From positions 1 to 64,000 of the forward strand of contig NZ_JANSUY010000019.1 in NCBI RefSeq assembly GCF_024741135.1: a stretch of 64,000 nt of DNA, read 5' to 3'. The translations under genes and the position numbers were made by a program. This DNA is from Aquiflexum gelatinilyticum (GTDB lineage: Bacteria; Bacteroidota; Bacteroidia; Cytophagales; Cyclobacteriaceae). This document shows positions 24,763-32,987 of the stretch, piece after piece (position 1 is the stretch's first letter; each line of letters opens with the position of its first letter). The notes below the pieces were generated by a model, which was given only the letters and a program-made list of their open reading frames with translations, did not search any database and was not told the DNA's origin.

Positions 24763-24929
24763 GGTGAGAAAGTTATGTATGGGAAGACCGACCTAAAATG
24801 AATTTACATTTAAAGGTAAAAAAATAATTTTTGTTATTCTTAGTTAATAGTCGATAAATTCAGGTAAATATTTTCAATTCACGAATGACTATGAAAAAAA
24901 GCTTCTTGCCTTCTTGAATAGATTTTGAA

Positions 24930-25061
24930 ATGAATTCCCGGTTACTGAATTCCGATGCTAACAGTGCTGTATTGATGAAAAAGGTACATGAGCCGGAAAT
25001 GAAAAAGACCTTCGAGGTTTTTTTGAAACCTCAAAGGTCTTGGAAAAGAATTAAGCCTTAA
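24930..25061 (+). pseudogene. Relic of a ThuA-like gene fragment
   Basis: Bases 24948-24984 match bases 22894-22930 inside the ThuA gene at 31 of 37 positions without gaps. The implied peptide SDANSAVLMKKV resembles SDADSAGLMNKA in the intact protein. Only about 17 codons are recognisable. The rest is unrelated and runs into the terminator and 3' end of the next gene on the opposite strand. I read it as a decayed duplicate; chance similarity cannot be excluded by eye. Confidence 0.45.
25001..25041 (-). terminator. Rho-independent terminator
   Basis: A 16-bp stem with one mismatch (25005-25020 with 25026-25041) and a 5-nt loop, followed on the minus strand by a T run. It sits just after the stop of the molybdenum hydroxylase large subunit at 25051. 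Confidence 0.88.
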
Positions 25062-27330
25062 AAGGCAGCTGATAGATCCTTTCGCCAGTCAGCTTGTACA
25101 TCGCATTGCACAAGGCCGGGATGAAAGGAGGGACCGGAGGCTCGCCAACACCGGTTGGTTTTTCCATACTCTCTATGATATGGACATGGATTTTCTTGGG
25201 CGATTGGGGCATCCGGATTATCTGATAGCCATCAAAGTTTTTTTGCTGTGGGATTCCATTTTCGAAAGTGATGGCTGAAGTGGTCGCCAAACTTGTCGCA
25301 AACTGTGCCCCGCCTTCAAACTGCGAGCGGATCCTGTCTGTATTCACCCCTATACCACAATCCACCGCATAGAAGACTTCAGGGATGGAGATTTTGCCCG
25401 AACCGTCTTTTTCCACTACCACTATACAAGCAACATAGGTCAGGAAGCTCTTGTGCGCTGCAAAGCCAACCGCTTTTCCCTCTGCCAGTTTTTGGTCCCA
25501 ATTTGCTTCTTTGGCAACCCTTTCAATCACTTTTTTCATCCTTCCTGTATTCCATGGAAATGTTTCTATCGGTTCGCCATAGTTTTCATATTTCCCGTCA
25601 GTTTCAGGTTTGAACTCCAGATTGCGGTCCTCACCGAGCATCTGAAGGGCGTGCTTTACAGGATCGATACCTCGTGCTTCAGCGATTTCATCCATCATAC
25701 ATCCGATGGCAAAAGCGTGGTGGATATTGCTCACCGACCTCAGCCATCCGATTCTGGTATGGGCTGTTGATTCGTGGGTTTCAATTTTAATATTTGGTAC
25801 ATCATAAGGAAAATCCGTACAGCCCAAACCCAATTCACCATCAGAGGGATGAAGCTCGGTAGTACTGCCTGTTGCCCCGATGGCTGGAAAAACAGTATGG
25901 TGGTTCCACCCGGTGAAGTTTCCGTCTTTGTCAATCGTTGCTTTGATCCTTTGGGCACTGTGTGAGTGGAAAAAGTCAAAATGCAGGTCATCTTCTCTGG
26001 TCCACTGAACCCTCACCGGTGACTTAGCAGCCTTTGAAAGGATAGCTGCTTCCACCACAAAATCAGGCTTGGATTTTCTTCCAAAACCTCCTCCGAGCAA
26101 AGTAATGTTCATCTTTACTTTGTCTAGATCAAGATCCAATGCTGTTGCCACTGCCTGTCTTGCCCATTGTGGATGCTGGGTGGGTGCCCAGATTTCACAG
26201 ATGCCGTCTCCCTGATAATGGGCGATGGCAGCAGGGGGCTCAATGGTGGCATGTGCATAGAAGGGAGCCAGATAAGTTCTTTCCAAAACCTTTCCTGCTG
26301 CCCTCTGCGCTGCCAAGAAGTTGCCTCTTTCCCTTCTGACTTTACCGTCCTTGGCAGTACTTTGAAGCATTTCTTCCAACTGTTTGGCAGAATTGTAAGT
26401 TTGGTTTGGCCCCAAGTCCCATTCTATTTCCAACGCTTCCCGTCCTTTCATCGCAGCCCAGGTATTGTCGGCAATGACGGCAACACCCTCAAGAGGTTTG
26501 TCCAATCCCGGAGGAATTCCCGCACCTTCGATCTTGACTACCCTATTTACTCCTGGTACTGCCAAGGCTTTGGTATCGTTGAAGGAAATGACTTTGGCAC
26601 CGATGACCGGACTTCTCCGGACCACAGCTACCTGCATTCCCGGCAGGTTTACATCGGCTCCAAAAACAGCTTTTCCGGCGGCAATGTCTCTTGCATCATA
26701 GATGGCGACGTCTTTACCGATCAGTTTATAGCTTGAAAATTCCTTTAAAGTGATACTCTCCGGATCAGGCAATGGCATGTCTTTAACCTCAGCTACCAAA
26801 TCTCCAAAGTCGATCTTCTTGCCTGAAGAATGGAGGACCTGCGAATTTTCCGTATGGCATTCGGCGGGACTTACTTCCCATTTTTTGGCTGCTGCAGCGA
26901 TAAGCATGTGTCTTGCCGTAGCTCCGGTTTTTCGCATGGGCTCATAAAACATCCTGACGGAAAATGATCCGTCAGTATTTTGGTTGCCATATTTTTCTTC
27001 ATCGCCTATGGCCTGCACAATTTTCACCTTGGACCAATCCGCTCCCAATTCATCCGCAACGATCTGTGGCAATGTGGTGCGGATGCCCGTACCCATTTCA
27101 GAACGGTGTGCTACGATGATGACTTCATTGTCTGAAGTGATGCTGACAAATACATTGGGGGCAAAAGTGATGGTTTCACCTTTGGGTCCGGCACATTGGA
27201 AATTGACTCCCAAAAGGAATCCTCCTGTGGCCAGAGAACTGAGTTTCAAGAAATCCCTGCGTGAAGGAACAAAGACTTCGCTTTTGTCTTCAGCTTTTTT
27301 GTTTTTTAAAAACGGGAAGTTCGGCATCAT
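25051..27330 (-). CDS. Molybdopterin-binding subunit of a xanthine dehydrogenase-family enzyme (IorB-like aldehyde/isoquinoline oxidoreductase)
   Basis: A 759-residue large subunit with a Tat signal (RRDFLKLSSLATGGFLLG near residue 24). It carries the family's molybdopterin contacts: GSFSVRMFYEPMRKTGATAR, LLGGGFGRKSKPDFVVEAA and WLRSVSNIHHAFAIGCMMDEIAE. Near the end, TGVGEPPVPPFIPALCNAM holds the catalytic-type Glu of the 'GxGE' loop. The enzyme is periplasmic and hydroxylates an aldehyde or N-heterocycle using water, passing electrons through the 2Fe-2S subunit. The start overlaps the small-subunit stop by 4 bp. No FAD subunit is present, as in other IorAB-type enzymes. Substrate unknown. 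Confidence 0.92.
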   Translation of the reverse strand: MMPNFPFLKNKKAEDKSEVFVPSRRDFLKLSSLATGGFLLGVNFQCAGPKGETITFAPNVFVSITSDNEVIIVAHRSEMGTGIRTTLPQIVADELGADWSKVKIVQAIGDEEKYGNQNTDGSFSVRMFYEPMRKTGATARHMLIAAAAKKWEVSPAECHTENSQVLHSSGKKIDFGDLVAEVKDMPLPDPESITLKEFSSYKLIGKDVAIYDARDIAAGKAVFGADVNLPGMQVAVVRRSPVIGAKVISFNDTKALAVPGVNRVVKIEGAGIPPGLDKPLEGVAVIADNTWAAMKGREALEIEWDLGPNQTYNSAKQLEEMLQSTAKDGKVRRERGNFLAAQRAAGKVLERTYLAPFYAHATIEPPAAIAHYQGDGICEIWAPTQHPQWARQAVATALDLDLDKVKMNITLLGGGFGRKSKPDFVVEAAILSKAAKSPVRVQWTREDDLHFDFFHSHSAQRIKATIDKDGNFTGWNHHTVFPAIGATGSTTELHPSDGELGLGCTDFPYDVPNIKIETHESTAHTRIGWLRSVSNIHHAFAIGCMMDEIAEARGIDPVKHALQMLGEDRNLEFKPETDGKYENYGEPIETFPWNTGRMKKVIERVAKEANWDQKLAEGKAVGFAAHKSFLTYVACIVVVEKDGSGKISIPEVFYAVDCGIGVNTDRIRSQFEGGAQFATSLATTSAITFENGIPQQKNFDGYQIIRMPQSPKKIHVHIIESMEKPTGVGEPPVPPFIPALCNAMYKLTGERIYQLPFKA

Positions 27331-27806
27331 ATACTTTGATGTTTTAAGTAAAGTGCTTCGGATGCAGTGATGATGGCTTCTTTGATCCGGTTGTAGGTGC
27401 CGCAGCGGCAGAGGTTTCCTGCCATGGCTTCTTCGATTTCTGCAACAGTCGGACTTATGTTTTTCTTAAGTAAGGCTGCAGCATTCATGATCTGACCTGT
27501 TTGGCAGTATCCGCATTGGGGAACAATATGTTCCACCCAAGCGTCTTGAAGAGGGTGATGGCCTTCTTTATCAAGACCCTCGATCGTAGTTACTTTTTTG
27601 CTACCAATTGTAGAGATTGGAGTACTGCAGGACCTGATGGCTTCATCGTCCAAATGTACCGTGCAGGCTCCACAAAGTGCCTGACCACAACCGAATTTGG
27701 TCCCTTTCATCGAGAGCAAATCCCTTAAAACCCAAAGCAGCGGCATGTCCGGATCTGCGGTCACTTCCTGCTTTTTGCCATTGACAGATATTGAAAATTT
27801 TTCCAT
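27327..27806 (-). CDS. (2Fe-2S)-binding small subunit of molybdenum hydroxylase (IorA-like)
   Basis: A 159-residue protein with two iron-sulfur domains. The plant-type ferredoxin motif GCGQALCGACTVHL...RSC lies at about residues 38-60. The helical domain has CGYCQTGQIMNAAALL and GNLCRCGTYNRIKEAI (about 97-145). It passes electrons from the molybdenum centre of the subunit encoded directly downstream (4-bp overlap). It has no signal peptide, so it is probably carried out of the cell bound to the Tat-exported large subunit. The electron acceptor is probably a c-type cytochrome, but none is encoded next to it. Confidence 0.93.
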   Translation of the reverse strand: MEKFSISVNGKKQEVTADPDMPLLWVLRDLLSMKGTKFGCGQALCGACTVHLDDEAIRSCSTPISTIGSKKVTTIEGLDKEGHHPLQDAWVEHIVPQCGYCQTGQIMNAAALLKKNISPTVAEIEEAMAGNLCRCGTYNRIKEAIITASEALYLKHQSI

Positions 27807-27861
27807 AGAGGTTGGATGGTTCTTTTTTGAGTGAATATTAAGATGTTAATTATTTTTAGGA

Positions 27862-29151
27862 TTAAGCACCGATCAGGTTCCATTTTTCCCTGTATGGTCT
27901 GAATAACAATTCATTGGCACCGCCATCTTTTAGGAACAGTTCTTTCTTGGCATCCCATTTCAAAGATTTTTCCTGTTTGTATGAAATCAATGCCAAATGC
28001 ATTGGAAGGGTCATTCCTCTCGCATATTCAAGATTGGATTCAGGTTGCTGACGGGATTTGACGGCATCGAGGAAATTCTGTTGGTGGCCTGGAGATCTTG
28101 GGATGGACTTGGCGATTTCTGGAATATCAGTCAATGTTTGGCCATTCATGTGGATGGCTATCGTACTGTAATCACAGATGAGATTTCCTTTTGTGCCTTC
28201 GAAATAAGCACCTATTCCCATTTTGTCGGCACCTTGAACCGGTGGAGGCGTGGAGGTCCAATGGATTTTGAGTTTTTTGAATTTGAAATCCACATCGATC
28301 CATTTTGGGGTATCGCCTACGCCTTCCGATTTTTCACCTTTTGCTGATATGGATTTCAAGCCGGTAGGCGCAATGGACATCCACACCACATCTGCAATAT
28401 GGCACCAAAAGTCCTGAAAAACACCTCCCGAATACTCCATAAAATATCGGTAAGTGAAATGACATTTTTCAGGGGCGTATTCTGAATAGGGGGCAGGTCC
28501 TAGCCACATGTCCCAATTCAGGTTAGGTGGAGGGGTCTGATAGTTGAGTTTTTCGATGAGAGGAGGTTCACCGGTTTTCCATAGCCTGACAGTTTTGATT
28601 CTGCCCAACTCCCCGGATTGGATGATCTCGGCCACTCGGTGGTAATTGTCTCCGGCATGGATCTGCGTGCCCAACTGAAAAACCCTGTTGTTTGATTTTT
28701 GCGCAGCCAACATCAACTGTCCCTCCCTCAGCGAGTAGGAAAGGGGCTTTTCTCCATAGACATCTTTGCCTGCTTGAAATGCCAAAATAGCGATCTGTGC
28801 ATGCCAATGGTCCGGAGTGGCGATGGTGACAGCGTCGATATCATTGCGTTCCAAGACTTTTCTGAAGTCAGTATAAATCTGGGCCTTGGTGTCAGGATGG
28901 ATTTTTTTGAGTTGGGACAAAGCTTCCCTGGCGTGTTCTTCATCAACATCACAGAGGGCGACGATCTCTGCTTCGGGTAAGTTTGCAAACCAATTCATAT
29001 GCGCCAAACCCATTCCGCCAAGGCCGATATGTGCTATCCTGACCCTGTCAGATGCGGCGGCTTTGAGGCCTTGGAAAGGTAAAAATTGTAGTCCTAGGGC
29101 AGTTAGGACAGAGTAGCGGACAAAATCCCGCCTGTTGATATTATGATTCAT
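27862..29151 (-). CDS. Gfo/Idh/MocA family oxidoreductase with Tat signal
   Basis: The frame is open to 29250, but the ATG at 29151 starts a Tat signal (MNHNINRRDFVRYSVLTALGLQFLPFQ), so I use it, giving 429 residues. The Rossmann turn is RIAHIGLGGMGLAHM. The signature AVTIATPDHWHAQIAILAFQAGKDVYGEKP contains the conserved EKP. SGGVFQDFWCHIADVVWMS belongs to the catalytic half. It is an exported dehydrogenase for an unknown sugar or glycoside. It lies 55 bp upstream of the 2Fe-2S subunit in the same direction and may be co-transcribed with the molybdenum enzyme, but the gap is large enough for a separate promoter. Confidence 0.87.
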   Translation of the reverse strand: MNHNINRRDFVRYSVLTALGLQFLPFQGLKAAASDRVRIAHIGLGGMGLAHMNWFANLPEAEIVALCDVDEEHAREALSQLKKIHPDTKAQIYTDFRKVLERNDIDAVTIATPDHWHAQIAILAFQAGKDVYGEKPLSYSLREGQLMLAAQKSNNRVFQLGTQIHAGDNYHRVAEIIQSGELGRIKTVRLWKTGEPPLIEKLNYQTPPPNLNWDMWLGPAPYSEYAPEKCHFTYRYFMEYSGGVFQDFWCHIADVVWMSIAPTGLKSISAKGEKSEGVGDTPKWIDVDFKFKKLKIHWTSTPPPVQGADKMGIGAYFEGTKGNLICDYSTIAIHMNGQTLTDIPEIAKSIPRSPGHQQNFLDAVKSRQQPESNLEYARGMTLPMHLALISYKQEKSLKWDAKKELFLKDGGANELLFRPYREKWNLIGA

Positions 29152-29351
29152 AAGATTGGTTTTTTTGTTGGTTGTTGGGTTTTTGAAGAAGAGCCTTCTT
29201 TTTATCTCAATATAAATAAAAAAATATGTGATTTTTATCTCCTTCCTCAAGATTGGCTTTTGGTTATTTTTATTGGATAATTGGAATATGAACGGGAAGA
29301 GGTAGGCATAAGTGGCTGATAACCAAATTTGAAAATTGAGGTTGTATAGGT

Positions 29352-30209
29352 ATGTTAAAGAGGTTTTTTGATTGGCAGATTGGAATTTTCGATTTATTGG
29401 ATGAACACTGGGAAAGTGACTCCGTATCCAAATGGATCAGCAATATAGTCGTGATGTTTTTTGTAGGAGGTCTGTTGATGGGCTTACTTTCATATCTCGA
29501 TATCGCTTATTTTGGAGAAAAATTCTCTGCATTCTATGCAATTGAATTGGCCTTCAATGTGCTTTTGGTATTTGAAGTGTTGGGATTGATTTTTCTGATT
29601 CCAAAGTCTGTCGCGGATTCTGTAGGAAAGCAGTTTGAGATTGTTTCCTTACTCTTGCTGAGGGATGCATTCAAGGAGTTTGGGCATTATCTGGGAGACA
29701 TGACCTGGGAGGTTGGGTTTTTGATGGAACTACTCCCCATTGTGTCCGATGCCTTTGGAGCGGTCCTGATTTTTTTGATCACAGGGCTTTTTTATCGGGC
29801 ACAAAAACATATCCGAATTACCAGGACATACGAAGAGCAAAAAGGATTTGTATCCATCAAAAAGCTGATGTCCATTTACCTGACAGTTTCATTTATACTT
29901 TTGGGGATTTATGACATTTTCACGGCCTATCAGACCCATGAGTTTATTTACAGCATCAAGCTGTTTTATACACTGTTGATATTTACGGATGTGTTTATCC
30001 TTCTTTTTTCACTGAGGTACACGACCAAGTATTATAACCTTTTCAGGTATTCCTCCTTTGCTTTGGCGACGATATTCCTGAGACTGACTTTGTCTGCCCC
30101 GGCTTATTATAATGTTTTGTTGGCGGTGATTGCTGGCTTGATGGTTTTGGGAGTTACCTACATCTATAACAAGCTTTTGGTAAAGCAAGTGGGGGAGGCG
30201 AAGGAATAA
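29352..30209 (+). CDS. Polytopic membrane protein, unknown function
   Basis: A 285-residue protein with six or seven hydrophobic segments. Clear ones are ISNIVVMFFVGGLLMGLL, AFNVLLVFEVLGLIFLIP, LMELLPIVSDAFGAVLIFLITG, MSIYLTVSFILLGIYDIF, LFYTLLIFTDVFILLFSL and AYYNVLLAVIAGLMVLGVTYI. The N-terminus (MLKRFFDWQIGIFDLLDEHWESDS) is amphipathic. I recognise no transporter, channel or enzyme motif. It is isolated, rightward, and divergent from the Gfo/Idh/MocA gene. Confidence 0.75.
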   Translation: MLKRFFDWQIGIFDLLDEHWESDSVSKWISNIVVMFFVGGLLMGLLSYLDIAYFGEKFSAFYAIELAFNVLLVFEVLGLIFLIPKSVADSVGKQFEIVSLLLLRDAFKEFGHYLGDMTWEVGFLMELLPIVSDAFGAVLIFLITGLFYRAQKHIRITRTYEEQKGFVSIKKLMSIYLTVSFILLGIYDIFTAYQTHEFIYSIKLFYTLLIFTDVFILLFSLRYTTKYYNLFRYSSFALATIFLRLTLSAPAYYNVLLAVIAGLMVLGVTYIYNKLLVKQVGEAKE

Positions 30210-30305
30210 GAAGTGTGTGTAGGGATAAAAAATAAAAATAAGTCCCTGATTTATAGGAATAATTAAGTTGCAGTTGATATTATTCCAATTTTTTTGTGGA
30301 GTCAG

Positions 30306-30337
30306 TTTGGAAAAAATGGCTTAACCTGCTAATATTG
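30306..30337 (+). promoter_or_regulatory. Bacteroidota-type promoter for tRNA-Asn
   Basis: TTTG at 30306-30309 is followed after 20 nt by TAATATTG at 30330-30337, one mismatch from the consensus TAnnTTTG, at the expected spacing. Transcription would begin near 30344, about 34 nt before the tRNA. Confidence 0.6.
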
Positions 30338-30377
30338 CATCACCTTAGACCAAAGGGTCTAATAAAATCAATAAAAT

Positions 30378-30451
30378 TCCTCCTTAGCTCAGTTGGTTAG
30401 AGCACATGACTGTTAATCATGGGGTCCTAGGTTCAAGCCCTAGAGGGGGAG
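30378..30451 (+). tRNA. tRNA-Asn (anticodon GTT)
   Basis: A complete 74-nt cloverleaf. The acceptor stem is TCCTCCT / AGGGGGA (30378-30384 with 30444-30450, one G-T pair) and the D-arm is GCTCAGTTGGTTAGAGC. The anticodon arm is CATGA-CTGTTAA-TCATG with anticodon GTT at 30412-30414. The T-arm is CTAGG-TTCAAGC-CCTAG, and the discriminator is G. The terminal CCA is not encoded. Its own promoter lies upstream and a terminator directly downstream, so it is a single-gene unit. Confidence 0.96.
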
Positions 30452-30457
30452 CAAAAG

Positions 30458-30481
30458 CCTCAGAGAAATCTGAGGTTTTTT
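30458..30481 (+). terminator. Rho-independent terminator of tRNA-Asn
   Basis: A 7-bp stem CCTCAGA/TCTGAGG closed by a GAAA tetraloop and followed by six T. It begins seven bases after the tRNA end. Confidence 0.92.
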
Positions 30482-30494
30482 CGTTTAAAAAGGG

Positions 30495-30528
30495 CTTCAG
30501 AACGTGATTCTGAGGTCTTTTTCCTTTT
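30495..30528 (+). terminator. Second terminator-like hairpin
   Basis: An 8-bp stem CTTCAGAA/TTCTGAGG with loop CGTGA (30495-30515), followed by a T-rich run. It is a probable backup for the tRNA terminator, with a stem sequence related to that of the first hairpin. Confidence 0.6.
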
Positions 30529-30766
30529 TAAGCGGGTTGGGTCGCCTCAAAAATGGCGAAATGCATGGGATGGATAAAAGTGCTGATTTTGGTGCTTTTT
30601 TCTCACTTGCGTTCAAAATGCGTGCAACTTTTTAGCGTGCCGAAAGCCGCAACTTCAAACGTTATGGCAGTTAAATAAATCCATTTCACTATTCCTTTGA
30701 TTTGATAAACAAATATTTTCACTCAAATAACTTTGAACAAAGTTTTTAATTTAGGAAATATAGGGT
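30529..30766. other. Intergenic stretch before an AT-rich accessory patch
   Basis: The 315-bp gap between tRNA-Asn and the next gene holds the two hairpins and then about 240 bp with no gene. At 30630-30667 there is GTGCCGAAAGCCGCAAC followed by TTCAAACGTTATGGCAG. The half-sites GCCGCAAC and GTTATGGC are imperfectly complementary. This resembles the ends of gene-cassette or recombination sites, but the match is weak. I see no clear promoter. Confidence 0.4.
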
Positions 30767-31639
30767 ATGAAAAAATGGTTTTTACTTTCACTGATCCTGA
30801 TTTTCCCCCGGTTTTCATTCTGCCAAAACGGAACAAATTCGATAAAACATGTGGATAAGATGAACTTAAAAGGGGCTGTCAAAACTATTAAACACACAGC
30901 TTATGAACCGATAAGTATTGAATCCGACAGCATTAACCTGCTAAAGTTCGACTTTTTTGGCATGCATAATTATATCCATAAATTCGATATACAAGGTTGG
31001 CTTCTTGAAAAAACTGAATTGAAACTTAGGGAAGATCAGCTAATTCCTTCTGGGATTTGGACCTATGACTATGATGAAGAACATCGGCTTGCCAAAGAAT
31101 CTTACATTTTTGATGCAATTGACGGTTCTGATACAGCAACCTTCGAATATACTTATCCTTTTGATAGCTTAACTACTGTTGTTGAAAAACGAAAAGGTGA
31201 ATTCCAAAGAATCTATCACTATAAACTAGAAAACAGGACCGAAGAATTTATCACCATCAACAGTGATAGTTCTTATATTAGTAAATCTTTCTTCGAAATG
31301 GATGCCCAAAGAAGAATCATAAGAAAAGAGGATTACAGCAATGTTTCCAGATTACAAAATTTGACCATCAATTTTTATCAAGATGAAATTTTCAGGACAC
31401 CTAATAAGGTCTTGATAACCCACTTCAAAAGTGGACAAGTTTATCTCACTGAAAATCTACTCGATGAGCAAGATAATATTACCAGTCAAAAAAATATCTC
31501 TTTGAATACTGGAGAATTCAAAACAACAACCTATACCTATATTTATGATACAACTGGCAATTGGATAGAAAAAAAAGAATTTATTGACAATCGCCCAAGA
31601 AAGGTCTTTCGTAGAGAGATTGAGTATTACTTATATTAA
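30767..31639 (+). CDS. Secreted hypothetical protein with YD/RHS-like repeats
   Basis: A 290-residue protein with signal MKKWFLLSLILIFPRFSFCQ. It contains spaced Tyr-Asp-Gly units resembling short YD (RHS-like) repeats: WTYDYDEEHRLAKESYIFDA, FFEMDAQRRIIRKEDY and YTYIYDTTGNWIEKKEF. Bacteroidota have many such small secreted proteins of unknown role. It lacks the RHS core and the toxin tip, so it is not a full RHS toxin. Base composition is clearly more AT-rich than in the flanking regions, in keeping with the relic and HigBA genes downstream, which suggests acquired DNA. Confidence 0.65.
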   Translation: MKKWFLLSLILIFPRFSFCQNGTNSIKHVDKMNLKGAVKTIKHTAYEPISIESDSINLLKFDFFGMHNYIHKFDIQGWLLEKTELKLREDQLIPSGIWTYDYDEEHRLAKESYIFDAIDGSDTATFEYTYPFDSLTTVVEKRKGEFQRIYHYKLENRTEEFITINSDSSYISKSFFEMDAQRRIIRKEDYSNVSRLQNLTINFYQDEIFRTPNKVLITHFKSGQVYLTENLLDEQDNITSQKNISLNTGEFKTTTYTYIYDTTGNWIEKKEFIDNRPRKVFRREIEYYLY

Positions 31640-31672
31640 GTAGCAGATATCAAATTTGCTACAAAAGTATAA

Positions 31673-32183
31673 TCCATAATAGAGGAAAATGGCGAAAACG
31701 CAATTATAAAAATTCATGATTTCGATATTTTAGAATTATACAAATACGGATGAGTCTCAAATAGAATTAGCAGAAAAAATTTTTGCAAAGGCCAAAGAAA
31801 TAGGAGGTCTACCTGATGAAATGTTTGCACAGGTCATTTTGACGCCAAATCAACAAAATGATCCTAGAAGAATTAAGGATGTAAAATTTATCATTGAAGT
31901 TTTAGTGCATGAAGGTCTATTAACTTCAGAACCAAAAAAGAATAGTAATTTTATATAACCTTCACCCAACTCTATTCATTTTGATGATTATTCTAAATTT
32001 TTACATTTTAAAAAAGAAGAACAGGAGAAGGAGAAAATAAAGGAAGAAAGAGATCAAAAAAAATATGATCTTGAAATAGAAAATCTTCAGTTACAAATAG
32101 ATACCCAAAAAAAGTGGTTCTGGATTGCTATTGTGACTGCCGTAATTGTTGAAGTGGTTAGGATATATTTTTCATGGAAGTAA
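31673..32183 (+). pseudogene. Decayed gene encoding a coiled-coil plus C-terminal membrane anchor
   Basis: Three reading-frame pieces join into one plausible protein. The frame SIIEENGENAIIKIHDFDILELYKYG breaks at a stop at 31751. The next frame continues TDESQIELAEKIFAKAKEIGGLPDEMFAQVIL..., with the switch near 31743. That frame meets an in-frame TAA at 31956-31958 and then resumes with a charged coiled coil (KKEEQEKEKIKEERDQKK) and a transmembrane segment WFWIAIVTAVIVEVVRIYF before a stop at 32181. No start codon or binding site fits. So this gene has at least one frameshift and one nonsense mutation. Original function unknown. Confidence 0.7.
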
Positions 32184-32238
32184 CATTAAAAATATATCTT
32201 TAAAGTTTTCTTTTAGTGAACTTTTTGTAATTTTGACT

Positions 32239-32550
32239 GTGTTTAATATTGTCACAAGAAAAACTCTTTTGGAATATTCCATAAAATACCCTCAGGCAGC
32301 CTCTGCACTGTTTGAATGGTATCATGAAATCCTAAAGTCGGAGTTTAAAAGTTTCAACGATTTAAAAAGTGTTTATAGAAATGCAAGTCTTGTTGGCGAC
32401 GATAGAGTAGTATTCAATATTATGGGCAACAAGTACCGCTTAGTTGTGAGGTTTGTCTTTGATTTCAAAGTTGTTCAAATCAAATGGTTTGGTACCCATA
32501 AAGAATATGACAAAATAGATGTAGCATCAATAGTCTTTAAGAACAAATAA
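32239..32550 (+). CDS. higB: HigB-family type II toxin (mRNA interferase)
   Basis: The frame is open from 32146, but HigB proteins start close to the 'xxIVTRKTLxEY' block. I therefore choose the GTG at 32239, giving 103 residues and the usual family length. The core reads FNIVTRKTLLEYSIKYPQAASALFEWYHEI, SLVGDDRVVFNIMGNKYRLVVRF and KVVQIKWFGTHKEYDKID. HigB toxins cleave translated mRNA on the ribosome. The antitoxin gene begins one base after this stop, in the toxin-first order typical of higBA. The lead-in 32146-32238 would encode extra residues without family similarity and overlaps the upstream relic. Confidence 0.9.
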   Translation: MFNIVTRKTLLEYSIKYPQAASALFEWYHEILKSEFKSFNDLKSVYRNASLVGDDRVVFNIMGNKYRLVVRFVFDFKVVQIKWFGTHKEYDKIDVASIVFKNK

Positions 32551-32551
32551 T

Positions 32552-32908
32552 ATGGAACTGACAATAATTAAGTCTGATGTTCAATATGAGGAATATTTGA
32601 ATTGGATAGATGAAATGTTTAACAAACAAATAACTCCTGATACTGCTATAGGGAAGCAAGTAGAAGTAGCGCTGTTATTGATCAAGGATTATGAAGATAG
32701 AAACTTCCCCATCCCATTACCCGATCCCATAGATGCGATCAAATTAAAGATGGATGAATTGGGAATGAAAAACAAAGATTTGGTAGGGAAGGTTGGGAGT
32801 AAAAGTTATATCTCAATGATTTTAAACCGTAAAAAGCCACTTACTTTGGATTTGGCCAAACTATTTCACAAGGAGTTGAAAATTCCTGCAGAAATACTCC
32901 TTTCTTGA
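32552..32908 (+). CDS. higA: HigA-family antitoxin, helix-turn-helix
   Basis: A 118-residue antitoxin placed one base after higB. The N-terminal part (MELTIIKSDVQYEEYLNWIDEMF) has the HigA acidic helices that wrap the toxin. Residues 62-115 form an XRE-type helix-turn-helix: IKLKMDELGMKNKDLVGKVGSKSYISMILNRKKPLTLDLAKLFHKEL. It should neutralise HigB and repress the operon. Like the toxin gene it is AT-rich relative to its flanks. Confidence 0.92.
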   Translation: MELTIIKSDVQYEEYLNWIDEMFNKQITPDTAIGKQVEVALLLIKDYEDRNFPIPLPDPIDAIKLKMDELGMKNKDLVGKVGSKSYISMILNRKKPLTLDLAKLFHKELKIPAEILLS

Positions 32909-32987
32909 TTCCCGGAAAGGTTTTTAAACAATAGTTTTATTTTTAGAGGCAGTGTCCTCAGATTCCAAAACCTTTTGACAATCTCCC

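Noticed and set aside
32146-32238. Upstream start for higB
   Set aside because: The extra residues have no HigB similarity and the region overlaps the membrane-anchor end of the relic; the GTG at 32239 restores normal family length.
30378-32908. Integrated mobile island with integrase at tRNA-Asn
   Set aside because: No integrase or transposase frame and no duplicate of the tRNA 3' end was found, so only an acquired patch is supported, not a defined element.
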